From contig URVC01000020.1 of the NCBI GenBank assembly GCA_900551245.1, positions 1-64,000 of the forward strand: DNA of 64,000 bases, in the 5' to 3' direction. Below, piece by piece: positions 34,091-43,121 of the stretch; position 1 is the first letter of the stretch, and the number at the start of each line of letters is the position of its first letter. Below the pieces are notes generated by a model. That model did not search any database and was not told the DNA's origin. It saw only the letters and a list, made by a program, of their open reading frames with translations. The DNA comes from an uncultured bacterium (lineage in GTDB: Bacteria > Verrucomicrobiota > Lentisphaeria > Victivallales > Victivallaceae). The position numbers and the translations under genes were made by a program.

Positions 34091-34135
34091 CAACAGCCGC
34101 GCCGGCGCCTCCTGTGAGGAGCCGGCACGACAGCG
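34091..34135. terminator. Imperfect GC-rich hairpin between convergent genes
   Basis: GCCGG-CGC-CTCCT pairs with AGGAG-CCGGC around GTG, with a bulge. It lies in the 80-base gap between the convergent repeat-protein and mcsB genes. There is no T-tract, so only a possible terminator. Confidence 0.35.
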
Positions 34136-34147
34136 TTGTCGCACAGT

Positions 34148-35221
34148 TCAGACCGCGGAGATTCCCTTGAGCTTGTCCCGGCAAAGTGCCGCACGGCAGA
34201 TGTCACGCTCCGGCGCGGAAAGCTCCTTGCCGGCCCGTTTCTGCAGATGGGCCGGATTGATCGCGAGAAAGAGCTCGTTCACCATCTTGATGTCCACCGT
34301 GTTGAACATGCCCAGATCGACGCCGATCCGGATGCCGGAGAGCGAATTGAGCGCCTCCTCCGTCGTAATCCGGTAGGCGTGCCGGAGAATGCCGTAGGAA
34401 CGCCCCACGTGATCGAGCAGGGCGAAACGGTCGCGCAGAATCAGCTGCTGACGGGCGATCTTCTCCTGGGCGATCAGCTGGCTGATCACCGTGTTGAGCC
34501 GTTCGATGATCTGCGTCTCGCTCTCGCCGAGCGTACTTTGATTCGACACCTGATAGAGGTTGCCCCGGTTGTCGGTCCCCTCCCCGAAGATGCCGCGCAC
34601 CGCCAGATTGAGCTTGGCCACTCCCTGAATCGTCGGCCCGATCTGACCGGAAAGGACCAGCCCCGGCAAATGCAGCATCACTGACGCCCGCATTCCGGTG
34701 CCGACGTTGGTCGGGCAGCTGGTGAGGTAGCCGAGCTTGTCGTCAAACGCATAATCCAGTTTGGCACTCAACTCGTCATCCAGCGCATTGATGACCCGCC
34801 ACACCTCGTCGAGCTGGAACCCGGGACGCAGGGTCTGAATCCGCAGCTGATCCTCCTCGTTGACCATGATCGAACTGGATTCGTCGGCGCGCACCAGCAA
34901 ACGGGTGCCGCCATCCCGCTCGAGAAAGTCGCGGCTGGCGAGACGACGTTCGAAGAGGATCTCCCGATCGAGCGGCGACATCTCCGCCGGGTCGAAGCTG
35001 TAGCAATCCGGACAGCCCAGCACGCCGGACCCGGCCGCCGCCTGCGAAACAAGTTCACACACCTCCTGCCGCGACTCCAGCGAGGCCGCCGCGGGGAACG
35101 GCCGCCCCGCCAGGTTGCGCGCCAGCCGGATGCGGCTGCTCAGCGCAATATCCTCCTCCGGACCGGAGTCGGCCAGAAAGCTGACCGGACTGCGGAGCAG
35201 TTGATCGATCGAGTTATTCAT
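34148..35221 (-). CDS. mcsB: Protein-arginine kinase McsB
   Basis: This 357-residue protein phosphorylates arginine residues on proteins, marking them for ClpCP-type degradation in Gram-positive bacteria. It has the phosphagen-kinase catalytic fold: SSRIRLARNL near the N-terminus, VNEEDQLRIQ near 125-135, and SCPTNVGTGMRASVMLHLP near residue 170, with the active-site Cys. The C-terminal RDICRA matches the RDxxRA arginine-phosphate sensing motif. Its start overlaps the end of mcsA by 8 bases, so the two are cotranscribed. CtsR and ClpC, their usual partners, are not in this window. Confidence 0.95.
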   Translation of the reverse strand: MNNSIDQLLRSPVSFLADSGPEEDIALSSRIRLARNLAGRPFPAAASLESRQEVCELVSQAAAGSGVLGCPDCYSFDPAEMSPLDREILFERRLASRDFLERDGGTRLLVRADESSSIMVNEEDQLRIQTLRPGFQLDEVWRVINALDDELSAKLDYAFDDKLGYLTSCPTNVGTGMRASVMLHLPGLVLSGQIGPTIQGVAKLNLAVRGIFGEGTDNRGNLYQVSNQSTLGESETQIIERLNTVISQLIAQEKIARQQLILRDRFALLDHVGRSYGILRHAYRITTEEALNSLSGIRIGVDLGMFNTVDIKMVNELFLAINPAHLQKRAGKELSAPERDICRAALCRDKLKGISAV

Positions 35222-35804
35222 CGCTGCTCCCCTCCCCGTTCCCGTCGCCGGACGGCTCCGGGCGCGCGTCCAGTTCGGCCTTGAGCTGGGCGATCCGATC
35301 CCGGCAGACAGCCGCCTCCTCGTACTCCTCGCGCTGGACGTGTCCGTCGAGTTCCCGGCGGAGTTTGTCTATTTCGAACTGCAGTGCCGCCCGGTTCCCC
35401 GGCCCGGCCGACTGCGGCCGTTTGCCGAGGTGGACCGGTCCGCGCTGCACCCGGGTGAGCGCGTCGGCGATCATCGGCGCAAATGTCCGGTAGCAATCCG
35501 GGCAGCCGAGCCGGCCGCCGGACTCCCGGACCCGTTCAAAATTCCAGCCGCAGCCGGGGCAGACCGGCCCGGAATCGGCGGCGGGTTCCGGCGCAGGATC
35601 CTCCTGCGCCGCCTGCACCGATTCGGTCAGCTTCCCCAGATTGAACAGCACCTCGGCCAGATTGAAGCCGAGCGAACCGAGTTCGCCCTTCTCCTCCTTC
35701 TCCCGCGCGCAGTCCGCGCAGAGGTTGGAGGCCACAACCTTACCGTCGTGCACCTCTTTGATATGAATCGTCGCTTCGTTCTTTTTACAATTGTCGCAAA
35801 GCAT
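35214..35804 (-). CDS. mcsA: Protein-arginine kinase activator McsA
   Basis: This 196-residue protein activates McsB. It has two zinc-binding modules made of CxxC pairs (CDNC and CADC at about 3-36; CPGC and CPDC in the middle). A C-terminal UVR motif (ELDGHVQREEYEEAAVCRDR) is present. The ATG at 35804 follows AGGAGG. It is upstream of, and overlaps, mcsB. The 5' region includes ACCCC-CTAC-GGGGT, a small inverted repeat with no clear -10. Confidence 0.94.
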   Translation of the reverse strand: MLCDNCKKNEATIHIKEVHDGKVVASNLCADCAREKEEKGELGSLGFNLAEVLFNLGKLTESVQAAQEDPAPEPAADSGPVCPGCGWNFERVRESGGRLGCPDCYRTFAPMIADALTRVQRGPVHLGKRPQSAGPGNRAALQFEIDKLRRELDGHVQREEYEEAAVCRDRIAQLKAELDARPEPSGDGNGEGSSDE

Positions 35805-35907
35805 GAATGTACCTCCTGACCCCGTAGGGGGTTAAGTCAATGTAAACGCTTTTGAAAAGAAAACAAGGGGGGCGGCGGATTTTTTCACCGATTTCTTCCG
35901 GCGGAAA

Positions 35908-37356
35908 TCACTGCTCAATCCGGACAATTCCGTTCTGGTCGAGGATCAAACGGAATTTGCGATACTCCTCGGGCCGGCCCTCCGCGGCGTAGCGGAGAAC
36001 CAGATTGAGGTGGTAGACACAGTGCCCGTTCACCCGGCGGATTCCACCGGGGTGCGGCAGCAGGAGAGAACGGACCGGGTCGTCCATTCGATCGAGCAGA
36101 TGGCGGATGTTCATGCGGACAATATCCACCACGCCGGTGTACGCCCCGCCGGCGGGAGAGGAGGCGGCGTTCAGCACGATCTTCTTCTTGTAGTAGGCGA
36201 TGTTCTCCTCCGGCGCGTTGGCGAGCTCCACCACCAGACTTTTCGCCCGCAGTTTCGCCACTTCAGCAGGAAGCGCCGACTCCCGCACGAAGCTGAACAG
36301 CTCCTTGCTCGTGCCGACCCGGCGACCGTGCGCATCGCTGATCCGGGTGGTGTAGTCGAAGAAAAACTTCCGCGCCCAGCCGATGAACCGGAAGCGGCAG
36401 CTGTCCTTGATCCGGTCTCGGACGATGTAGCAGATCACCGCAATCGCAACGAACCAGGCGGTCACGTCGGCGAACAATTGCCGCCCGAGCAGCGAGAGCA
36501 TCAGCGCCAGAAACATCGCCAGCCCGGCGGAAAGCGAGGTCAGCAGCTCCTCCGCGAACCGCCCGTCGGCGCTCCGGCTGGTCCGCAGATAGAGAATGCT
36601 CCCCATGATCTTCTTGAGCACCCGCATCCGGTAGACGGCCGCCTCATTGGAATCGTTTTCGGCGATGACCCAAGCGAATCCGCGCTTGCGGCGGTAGTGC
36701 GCCTCCCCCGCGGCCAGCCGCAGAACCGCCTTGCGCAGTTTCCGCGAAATCTCCCCGGTGTCGGAAAGCGACTCCGCCAGCGAGGCGAAATAGTACTCCG
36801 CCACCAGACTGATGTACTCGTCGCCGAAATCATAGATCTCTGCATAGCGGGGATCGAGGTGCGGCTCCTGCAGCAGCGGCCGCAGCTCCCGGAACCGGGC
36901 CAGCAGTGTCTGCGTGTTGCTTTCGAGCCGGTCGATCCGCTCCGCCGTCAGACAGGAATCACAGCAGAACTCGATCTCGTCGCGCAGTGCGCTCTTGACG
37001 ATGGAGCAGCAGAGTTTGAGCGTATCGACAAAGCGCTCCTGCGCCTCCGGGTCATCCGGTTTCCGCCCCAGTTCGCTCATCCGCTCCCGGAGGCGCACCA
37101 GAACCGCCCCCTCCGCGTTGAGCAGGGAATCCAGCAGGCAGACCGGCGTCTGCCAGCGGAGCCGCGACTGGAGATCCCGGTAAAACTCCTCCTTGCGGCG
37201 GCTCTCCGGATTGATGTCCAGACTCTGCGGGATGAAGAGGAACAGCTCCACTGTGTAGCGCAACGCCCGGCCGTCGTTCGAGTTCAACGGATACACATGT
37301 TTGATCTCGAACTGATGATGGTCGTGAATTTTAATCCGTTCCTGAATCGTCTGCAT
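35908..37356 (-). CDS. Two-TM membrane protein of unknown function
   Basis: The 482-residue product has a soluble N-terminal half (about 1-290) rich in Arg, Glu and Leu helices. Two adjacent membrane segments follow (LTSLSAGLAMFLALMLSLLG; TAWFVAIAVICYIVRD). A soluble C-terminal domain of about 150 residues ends in ILDQNGIVRIEQ. There is no signal peptide and no known catalytic motif. I do not recognise the family. The ATG at 37356 was chosen because GGAGG lies upstream and a more distal start at 37485 would overlap mraY. It is 106 bases after mraY on the same strand, so it may be in the same transcript. Confidence 0.7.
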   Translation of the reverse strand: MQTIQERIKIHDHHQFEIKHVYPLNSNDGRALRYTVELFLFIPQSLDINPESRRKEEFYRDLQSRLRWQTPVCLLDSLLNAEGAVLVRLRERMSELGRKPDDPEAQERFVDTLKLCCSIVKSALRDEIEFCCDSCLTAERIDRLESNTQTLLARFRELRPLLQEPHLDPRYAEIYDFGDEYISLVAEYYFASLAESLSDTGEISRKLRKAVLRLAAGEAHYRRKRGFAWVIAENDSNEAAVYRMRVLKKIMGSILYLRTSRSADGRFAEELLTSLSAGLAMFLALMLSLLGRQLFADVTAWFVAIAVICYIVRDRIKDSCRFRFIGWARKFFFDYTTRISDAHGRRVGTSKELFSFVRESALPAEVAKLRAKSLVVELANAPEENIAYYKKKIVLNAASSPAGGAYTGVVDIVRMNIRHLLDRMDDPVRSLLLPHPGGIRRVNGHCVYHLNLVLRYAAEGRPEEYRKFRLILDQNGIVRIEQ

Positions 37357-37462
37357 CGCGCCGGAGCTCCTCCCGCTCGAAAGTTTCCATTCGTGTTTCC
37401 TAATAAGATACACGACAGTCGACAGGAATGCAAGCGCCGGGGCGCTCTTCCCCGGAGGGGAG

Positions 37463-38554
37463 TCAGCGCAGTTTGAGCGTCGCAAGCGCCATCAGCGCGA
37501 AGACGCCCGCGAGGATCCAGAAGCGGACAACGATCTGCGTCTCGGTCCACCCTTTGCGTTCGAAGTGGTGGTGAATCGGCGCACAGAGGAAAATCCGTTT
37601 CCCGGTCAGCCGGAAGGAGGCGACCTGAAGGATGACCGAAACCGCCTCCATCACATAGACGCCGCCGACCAGAATGAGCAGCAGCTCCTGCCGGACGATC
37701 ACCGCGAGCATGCCGACCGCGCCGCCGAGGGCGAGACTGCCAGTATCGCCCATGAACATCGAGGCCGGGTAGCAGTTGTGCCAGAGGAATCCGATGCACG
37801 CGCCGCAGACGGCCGCGGCGAACACCATCGCCTCCTCCGCCCCCATGATGTAGGGGATGTTGAGGTGCCCGGCGAAGATCCGGTGGCCCATGAGGTAGGC
37901 GAACGCCGCATAGGTGAGCGTGCAGAAGATCGTGCACCCGGTGGCGAGCCCGTCCTTGCCGTCGGTCAGGTTGACGGCGTTGGAGGCGCCGACGATCACC
38001 ACGACCGCGAAGGGCAGAGTCCAGAACCCGGTGTAGACCGGCTCCTTGAAGAACGGCACCATCAGCTGGCGCATCAGCTCCCGGAGTTCGGGAATGCTGC
38101 TCAAACTCCAGACGGCGAGTCCGGCGACCAGAAACTGCCCGGCGAGCTTGGCCCGCCCCGGAATGCCGTCGCGCCGTTTGTAGACCACCTTCATGAAGTC
38201 GTCGGCAAAGCCGATCAGACTGAAGGCGGCGGTGGCGACGACCAGCGTAATGGCGATGGGATTGGTCATGACGTTCCAGAGCAGCGCGGTGACCAGAATC
38301 GCCCCGATCAGCAGGATTCCGCCCATGCAGGGGGTGCGGTTCTTCTCCTTGTCGATGAATTCCGGCGGGACGAGTCCTTCGAGGCGGCTGGCGGCCTGCG
38401 CGTTGAGCCGCCGCAGCTGCCGCGCCGTGAACCCGCCGAGCAGCACGACCAGCAGAAACGCGGTGAGCGCGGCGCCGCCCGCACGGAATGTAACATAATC
38501 GAACAGACGGAACGGACCGAAGTCCCCGCTCAGCAAGGAGAGAAGATACAGCAT
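37463..38554 (-). CDS. mraY: Phospho-N-acetylmuramoyl-pentapeptide transferase MraY
   Basis: This 363-residue integral membrane enzyme transfers phospho-MurNAc-pentapeptide from UDP to undecaprenyl phosphate, giving lipid I of peptidoglycan synthesis. Hallmarks are PCMGGILLI, the Mg-binding FADDFMK, NLTDGKDGLA, GDTGSLALGG and APIHHHFE near the C-terminus, with about ten membrane segments. It stands alone rather than in a division/cell wall (dcw) cluster. Promoter at 38607-38635. Start ATG at 38554; the ribosome-binding site is weak. Confidence 0.96.
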   Translation of the reverse strand: MLYLLSLLSGDFGPFRLFDYVTFRAGGAALTAFLLVVLLGGFTARQLRRLNAQAASRLEGLVPPEFIDKEKNRTPCMGGILLIGAILVTALLWNVMTNPIAITLVVATAAFSLIGFADDFMKVVYKRRDGIPGRAKLAGQFLVAGLAVWSLSSIPELRELMRQLMVPFFKEPVYTGFWTLPFAVVVIVGASNAVNLTDGKDGLATGCTIFCTLTYAAFAYLMGHRIFAGHLNIPYIMGAEEAMVFAAAVCGACIGFLWHNCYPASMFMGDTGSLALGGAVGMLAVIVRQELLLILVGGVYVMEAVSVILQVASFRLTGKRIFLCAPIHHHFERKGWTETQIVVRFWILAGVFALMALATLKLR

Positions 38555-38606
38555 GGATATTGTCTCTGAACGTTAAAAAAAGTTGGACCAAAACGGCGTG
38601 TTTCAT

Positions 38607-38635
38607 ACTATAGCTTCACCGCTGTTTTTTTCCAA
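38607..38635 (-). promoter_or_regulatory. Promoter of mraY
   Basis: On the minus strand TTGGAA and TATAGT are separated by 17 bases, about 55 bases from the mraY start. Confidence 0.6.
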
Positions 38636-38759
38636 TGAAAAAAGCGAAAAAAAACGGGGGCTCCTCTCCGGGTGACGGCGGACCGCGCGGCCCGTTCCGG
38701 CCGGGGCGCGGCGGGGACGGAAAATCCCCGAAATCTGCGAAAGAGAGGGGGTTTCCGGC

Positions 38760-38787
38760 TTGACTTTTCCGAGAGATGGTTTACTCT
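38760..38787 (+). promoter_or_regulatory. Putative promoter of the RND operon
   Basis: TTGACT and TACTCT are separated by 16 bases. It precedes the adaptor gene by about 45 bases and is divergent from mraY. Confidence 0.5.
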
Positions 38788-38830
38788 ACAGAAGAGGAGT
38801 ATGAAATTCATCAATGCAGGAGAAACCCCG

Positions 38831-40021
38831 ATGCACACATTTTGGTATCAAATTCCGGTTGCCGCGGCATGGCTCGCCGTGCTGATGCTGGCCGGATGCG
38901 ACAGAGAGGCCCCCGGTCAGGACGCCGCTTCCGCTCCCGCCAAGGTGGTGGCGAAACAGCCCCGGCAAATGGAGTTCGTTCAGAAAATCCGGGTCCAGGC
39001 CAACGTGGAATCCCAGGAGTCCGCCGAGATTTCCAGCCGAACCAGCGGCAACCTCGACCTGATTCCGGTGGGGGAAGGCGACCGGGTGAAGAAAGGCGAC
39101 CTGCTGTTCCAGGTGGACCGGATCAACCTCGAGAACAACGTCAGAAGCCAGAAGAAAAACGTCGAAGTCGCCGAGGCGGAGCTCCACATCGCCCGGATCA
39201 ACCTCAACCTGGCCCGGACCGTCCGGGACAAGGCGAAGGTGGACCTCGACCGCGCCGAACGGCTGAAAACCTCGCAGGCGGTCTCCATGGACGCCTATGA
39301 GCGCGCAAAACTCTCCTTCGATCAGGCCGATGCGGAAATCGCCAAGGCGGAAGCGCAGGCAGGATTCGCCGCCGCCCGGGTCGAACAGGAGAAGGCACAC
39401 CTTGAAACGGCGGAAAAGAGCCTCTCCGACTCGATCATCCGCGCTCCGTTTTCCGGCGTCATCACCCTCACCGACAAGGATCGCGACGAGTACGTCAAAG
39501 ACGGCACCGTCATTTTGAAGATCGAAAATCCGGACCGGCTGCAGCTGGTCACCATGATCAGCTCCAACTATTACAACCAGGTCATTCCCGGCAAAACCAC
39601 GGCGAAGATCCTCTCCGCTTCCGGGAAAGAGCTGGCGGAGCTGCCGGTCACCTTCCGCAGTCCGGCGGTCGACCCGCTGTCGCGCACCTTCACGGTCAAG
39701 ATCGCGGTGCCGAAGAGTCTGGAATTCGTCAGCGGCCAGCTCTATGAGGTCGATCTCATCCTCCGCCGCGTCGAAGGCAGAGGAATTCCCAACGAGGCGG
39801 TGCTCACCCGGGCCGGCAACCGCAAGGCGGTCTTCGTCGTCACGCCGCAGCAGAAAGCGGCGGAGATCACCGTGAAGACCGGAATCGTCGACGGCAGCTG
39901 GACCATGCTCCGCGACCCGGAGGTGCTCAAGGACCAGCCGGTCATCGTCGAAGGTCAGAGTTTCCTCGAGCCCGGGGAACCGGTTGAAGTGATTCAGACC
40001 GGAACCGCTCCGGCAAAATGA
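38831..40021 (+). CDS. RND efflux periplasmic adaptor lipoprotein (MFP)
   Basis: This 396-residue membrane-fusion protein bridges the pump at 40035 to an outer-membrane channel. The lipoprotein signal ends in LMLAGC, with Asp at +2; in E. coli that residue keeps lipoproteins in the inner membrane, typical of RND adaptors. A biotinyl-lipoyl-like domain (SRTSGNLDLIPVGEGDRVKKG, split around the hairpin), a coiled-coil hairpin (about 95-190) and a beta-barrel are visible. The ATG at 38831 (AGGAG 8 bases upstream) was preferred to 38801, whose AGGAG is too close. Confidence 0.92.
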   Translation: MHTFWYQIPVAAAWLAVLMLAGCDREAPGQDAASAPAKVVAKQPRQMEFVQKIRVQANVESQESAEISSRTSGNLDLIPVGEGDRVKKGDLLFQVDRINLENNVRSQKKNVEVAEAELHIARINLNLARTVRDKAKVDLDRAERLKTSQAVSMDAYERAKLSFDQADAEIAKAEAQAGFAAARVEQEKAHLETAEKSLSDSIIRAPFSGVITLTDKDRDEYVKDGTVILKIENPDRLQLVTMISSNYYNQVIPGKTTAKILSASGKELAELPVTFRSPAVDPLSRTFTVKIAVPKSLEFVSGQLYEVDLILRRVEGRGIPNEAVLTRAGNRKAVFVVTPQQKAAEITVKTGIVDGSWTMLRDPEVLKDQPVIVEGQSFLEPGEPVEVIQTGTAPAK

Positions 40022-40034
40022 CAGGAGGCGCACC

Positions 40035-43000
40035 ATGTTTCTGAGCCGCGCCTCCGTCGCCCGCCCCATCGCGATGAGCTGTTTCATCCTCATGCTCGTG
40101 CTCTTCGGGCTGAACAGCTACCGCGAGCTGGGGCTGGACGCCTTCCCCGACGTGGAGATCCCCTACGTCACAGTCACCACGGTCTATCCGGGCGCAAGTC
40201 CGGCTGAGATCGAAGTCGACGTCGCCAAGCGGATCGAAGACGCCGTCGGCACCATCGACGGCCTCAAGACGATGAAAACTACCTGCATGGAGAACGTCTG
40301 CCAGATTCTGCTGGAGTTCCAGCTCGGCCAGTCGGTGGACATCGCCGCGATGGACGTGCGCGAACGGATCGACAAAATCCGCAACGACCTGCCCGCCGCC
40401 GCCGAAGCGCCGGAAATTTTGAAGTTCGACCCGAACGCCACTCCGGTCGTCACGCTGATGCTCACCGGCGACCTGCCGATCGACACCATCTACGACTACG
40501 CCGACGAGGAGCTTTCCGACCGGCTCTCGACCATCTCCGGCGTCGCCGAGGTGCAGATCGCCGGCGGCGAACCGCTCGAACTGCGGATCACGCTCGACAA
40601 GCGGAAACTCTCCGCCTGCGGACTCAACGTGGTGCAGGTGCTCAAGAAACTCTCCGAAGGCAACGTCAAAGTGCCGGTCGGCCGCATCCGGCAGGGGGTG
40701 CAGGAGATCAATGTCACCTACGACTCGGAGTTCCGGAACTTCGAGGATCTCGGCTCTCTCGAAATCGGCACCTTCCAGAAACGGCGCATCTACCTGCGCG
40801 ACGTGGCGAAGATCACGCTGGAGTCCGAAGAAAAACGCTCCCTCGCCTTCTTCGACGGCAAACCCGGCGTCGTACTCAAGATCGTCAAAAAAGGCGACGC
40901 CAACGCGGTCCGGGTGATCGACGCGGTCCGCGCCGAAGTCCGGGAGCTGGACAGCAGCCGCCGGCTCCCCGGCGGCATGAAACTCGAATGGGTCCGCGAC
41001 TCCGGCGCCTTCATCCGCGCTTCGGTCGACGACGCCTGGAACAGCATCTTCCTCGGCGTGGTGCTGACCGCGCTGATCCTCTTCGCGTTTCTCCACGAGG
41101 TGCGATCCACCATCATCGTGGTGATCTCGATGCCGGTCTCCATCGTGGTCTCCTTCTGGGCGATGGAGCTGTGCGGCTTCACCTTCAACATGTTCACGCT
41201 TCTGGCGCTGGGGACCTCCGTCGGCACGCTGGTGACCAATTCGATCGTCGTCATCGAAAACATCGCCCGCCACCTCGCCGCGGGGGAGGATCCGAAAACC
41301 GCCGCCGACCGCGGCACCGCCGAAGTGGCCCTCCCCGTCTTCGCCTCGGCGATGACCAACGTCGTGGTCTTCGGCCCGATTGCGGCGATGACCTCGCTGG
41401 TCGGCCGTTTTCTGGTGCCCTTTGCGGTCACGATGACGATTGCGACGCTGGTCTCCCTCTTCGTGAGCTTTACGCTGACGCCGATTCTCGCCGCCGCTCT
41501 TCTCACCCGGGAGAACACCGCAACAGCGTCCTCCGGCCCGTTCCGCCGGCTCTGGGACCGGGGGTACAACGCCGTCGCCGGCTGGTTCGGCCGTTCGGTG
41601 GATGCGGTCTGCCGCCACGGGTTGCTGACGGGCGCCGCGGCGCTGGCGCTCTTTCTCTTCGCCCTGCTCTACGTCGCGCCCCGGGTGGGGATGACCTTCG
41701 TTCCGGAAGACGACCAAGCGGAATTCATCATCAAGCTGGAATATCCCACCGACTACAGCCTGGAAAGCACGCTGAACCGGACACTTCTGGTGGAGAAACA
41801 GCTTCGCCGGATGCCGAACGTGCTGCGGACCGCCACCGTGATCGGCAAGGTGCAGGGCACGGTCGGCCAGGCCACCGAAGGGGTCTACCTCGCCGAAATC
41901 ACCGTGGTCTGCAAACCCAAAACCGAGCGGGCCGAATCGCTCGACCGGATGCGGGATCTCTTCCGGGAGGAGCTGAGACCTCTCACCAACTGCATCGTGA
42001 CGGTGAACATCCCCTCGCTGGTGGGCGGGTCGGCGGCCTCGATGGAGCTGGAAATTTCCGGCGACAAACTCGAATCCATCGAAAAGCTTGCGACGGACAG
42101 CGCCAACCGCCTGCGTGCCAGCGGCCGTGCACGCGATGTCGACACCAGCGTCCGGCTCGGCAAGCCGGAGATCCGGGTCACGCCGCACCGCGCAGTGCTC
42201 CAGAATCTCGAACAGCCCTCCTCCACCATCGGTTCGCTGCTGCGCGGCTCGGTGGAAGGGCTGAAAGGGGGCACCTACAAGGTCGGCGCCCGTTCGTTCG
42301 ACATCCGGGTCAAGCTCGATGAAAAGGAGGGGTATCAGCAGCTCCCGGCGCTCTCCTTCACCTCGAAGGAGGGCAAACCGCTGGCGCTGGGTGCGATTTC
42401 CGAACTGAAACCCTCGTCGATTCCGATCCAGATCAACCGCACCGACCGCAGCCGGGTGGCGAAAGTGTTCGCCAACCCCGCGCCCGGCGTCGGCTTGCAG
42501 GATCTGGTGAACACCACCGAAACACTGGTCGCGCCTCAGCTGCCCGCCGGCTGCCGCCTCCGCTTCGGCGGCATGGTGACCACGATGAACGAAGCGTTCG
42601 CCGATTTCGAACAGGCGATTCTCTTCGCGGTCGTGCTGACCTACCTGCTGATCGCGGCGACGATGGAGTCCTGGACGCGCCCGCTGCTCATCCTGTTCAC
42701 GGTGCCGCTGGCGCTGATCGGCATGGAGTTTGCGCTCTATCTGGCGGGAATTCCGCTCTCGATCTTCGGACTGCTCGGATTCGTGATGCTGATCGGCATC
42801 GTCGTCAACAACGCCATCCTCATCATGGACGATCTCGCGATTCAGCGCGCGGCCGGTCTGGATGGCCCGACCGCCATGCGAACGGCGGTGAAGAACAAGT
42901 TCCGCCCGATCCTGATGACCAGCATCGCGGCGGTGCTCGGCATCGCGCCGATGGCGTTCGGCACCGGAATCGGTTCCGAGAGCCGCTCCAGCTGCGGCAT

Positions 43001-43121
43001 CGCGGTGGTCGGCGGATTGATCAGTTCGACGATCCTTTCGCTGTACGTCATTCCGGCACTCTACACACTGTTCTGCAGGAAAAAACATGAACCGGCCCAA
43101 GGGGCCAATGAGGAAACATGA
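40035..43121 (+). CDS. RND efflux pump inner-membrane transporter
   Basis: This 1028-residue AcrB-type transporter has about 12 membrane segments and two periplasmic porter loops. TM1 starts MFLSRASVARPIAMSCF. TM4 reads LVTNSIVVIENI (Thr401, Asn402), where the proton-relay aspartates of RND pumps should be; the SwrC-like class normally has Asp-Asn. TM10 reads GIVVNNAILIMDD, without the AcrB Lys. Downstream TM11 has GIAPMAFGTGIGSE. It is 13 bases after the adaptor and overlaps the next gene by ATGA. An exporter is inferred; its energy coupling is questioned by the TM4 change. Confidence 0.92.
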   Translation: MFLSRASVARPIAMSCFILMLVLFGLNSYRELGLDAFPDVEIPYVTVTTVYPGASPAEIEVDVAKRIEDAVGTIDGLKTMKTTCMENVCQILLEFQLGQSVDIAAMDVRERIDKIRNDLPAAAEAPEILKFDPNATPVVTLMLTGDLPIDTIYDYADEELSDRLSTISGVAEVQIAGGEPLELRITLDKRKLSACGLNVVQVLKKLSEGNVKVPVGRIRQGVQEINVTYDSEFRNFEDLGSLEIGTFQKRRIYLRDVAKITLESEEKRSLAFFDGKPGVVLKIVKKGDANAVRVIDAVRAEVRELDSSRRLPGGMKLEWVRDSGAFIRASVDDAWNSIFLGVVLTALILFAFLHEVRSTIIVVISMPVSIVVSFWAMELCGFTFNMFTLLALGTSVGTLVTNSIVVIENIARHLAAGEDPKTAADRGTAEVALPVFASAMTNVVVFGPIAAMTSLVGRFLVPFAVTMTIATLVSLFVSFTLTPILAAALLTRENTATASSGPFRRLWDRGYNAVAGWFGRSVDAVCRHGLLTGAAALALFLFALLYVAPRVGMTFVPEDDQAEFIIKLEYPTDYSLESTLNRTLLVEKQLRRMPNVLRTATVIGKVQGTVGQATEGVYLAEITVVCKPKTERAESLDRMRDLFREELRPLTNCIVTVNIPSLVGGSAASMELEISGDKLESIEKLATDSANRLRASGRARDVDTSVRLGKPEIRVTPHRAVLQNLEQPSSTIGSLLRGSVEGLKGGTYKVGARSFDIRVKLDEKEGYQQLPALSFTSKEGKPLALGAISELKPSSIPIQINRTDRSRVAKVFANPAPGVGLQDLVNTTETLVAPQLPAGCRLRFGGMVTTMNEAFADFEQAILFAVVLTYLLIAATMESWTRPLLILFTVPLALIGMEFALYLAGIPLSIFGLLGFVMLIGIVVNNAILIMDDLAIQRAAGLDGPTAMRTAVKNKFRPILMTSIAAVLGIAPMAFGTGIGSESRSSCGIAVVGGLISSTILSLYVIPALYTLFCRKKHEPAQGANEET

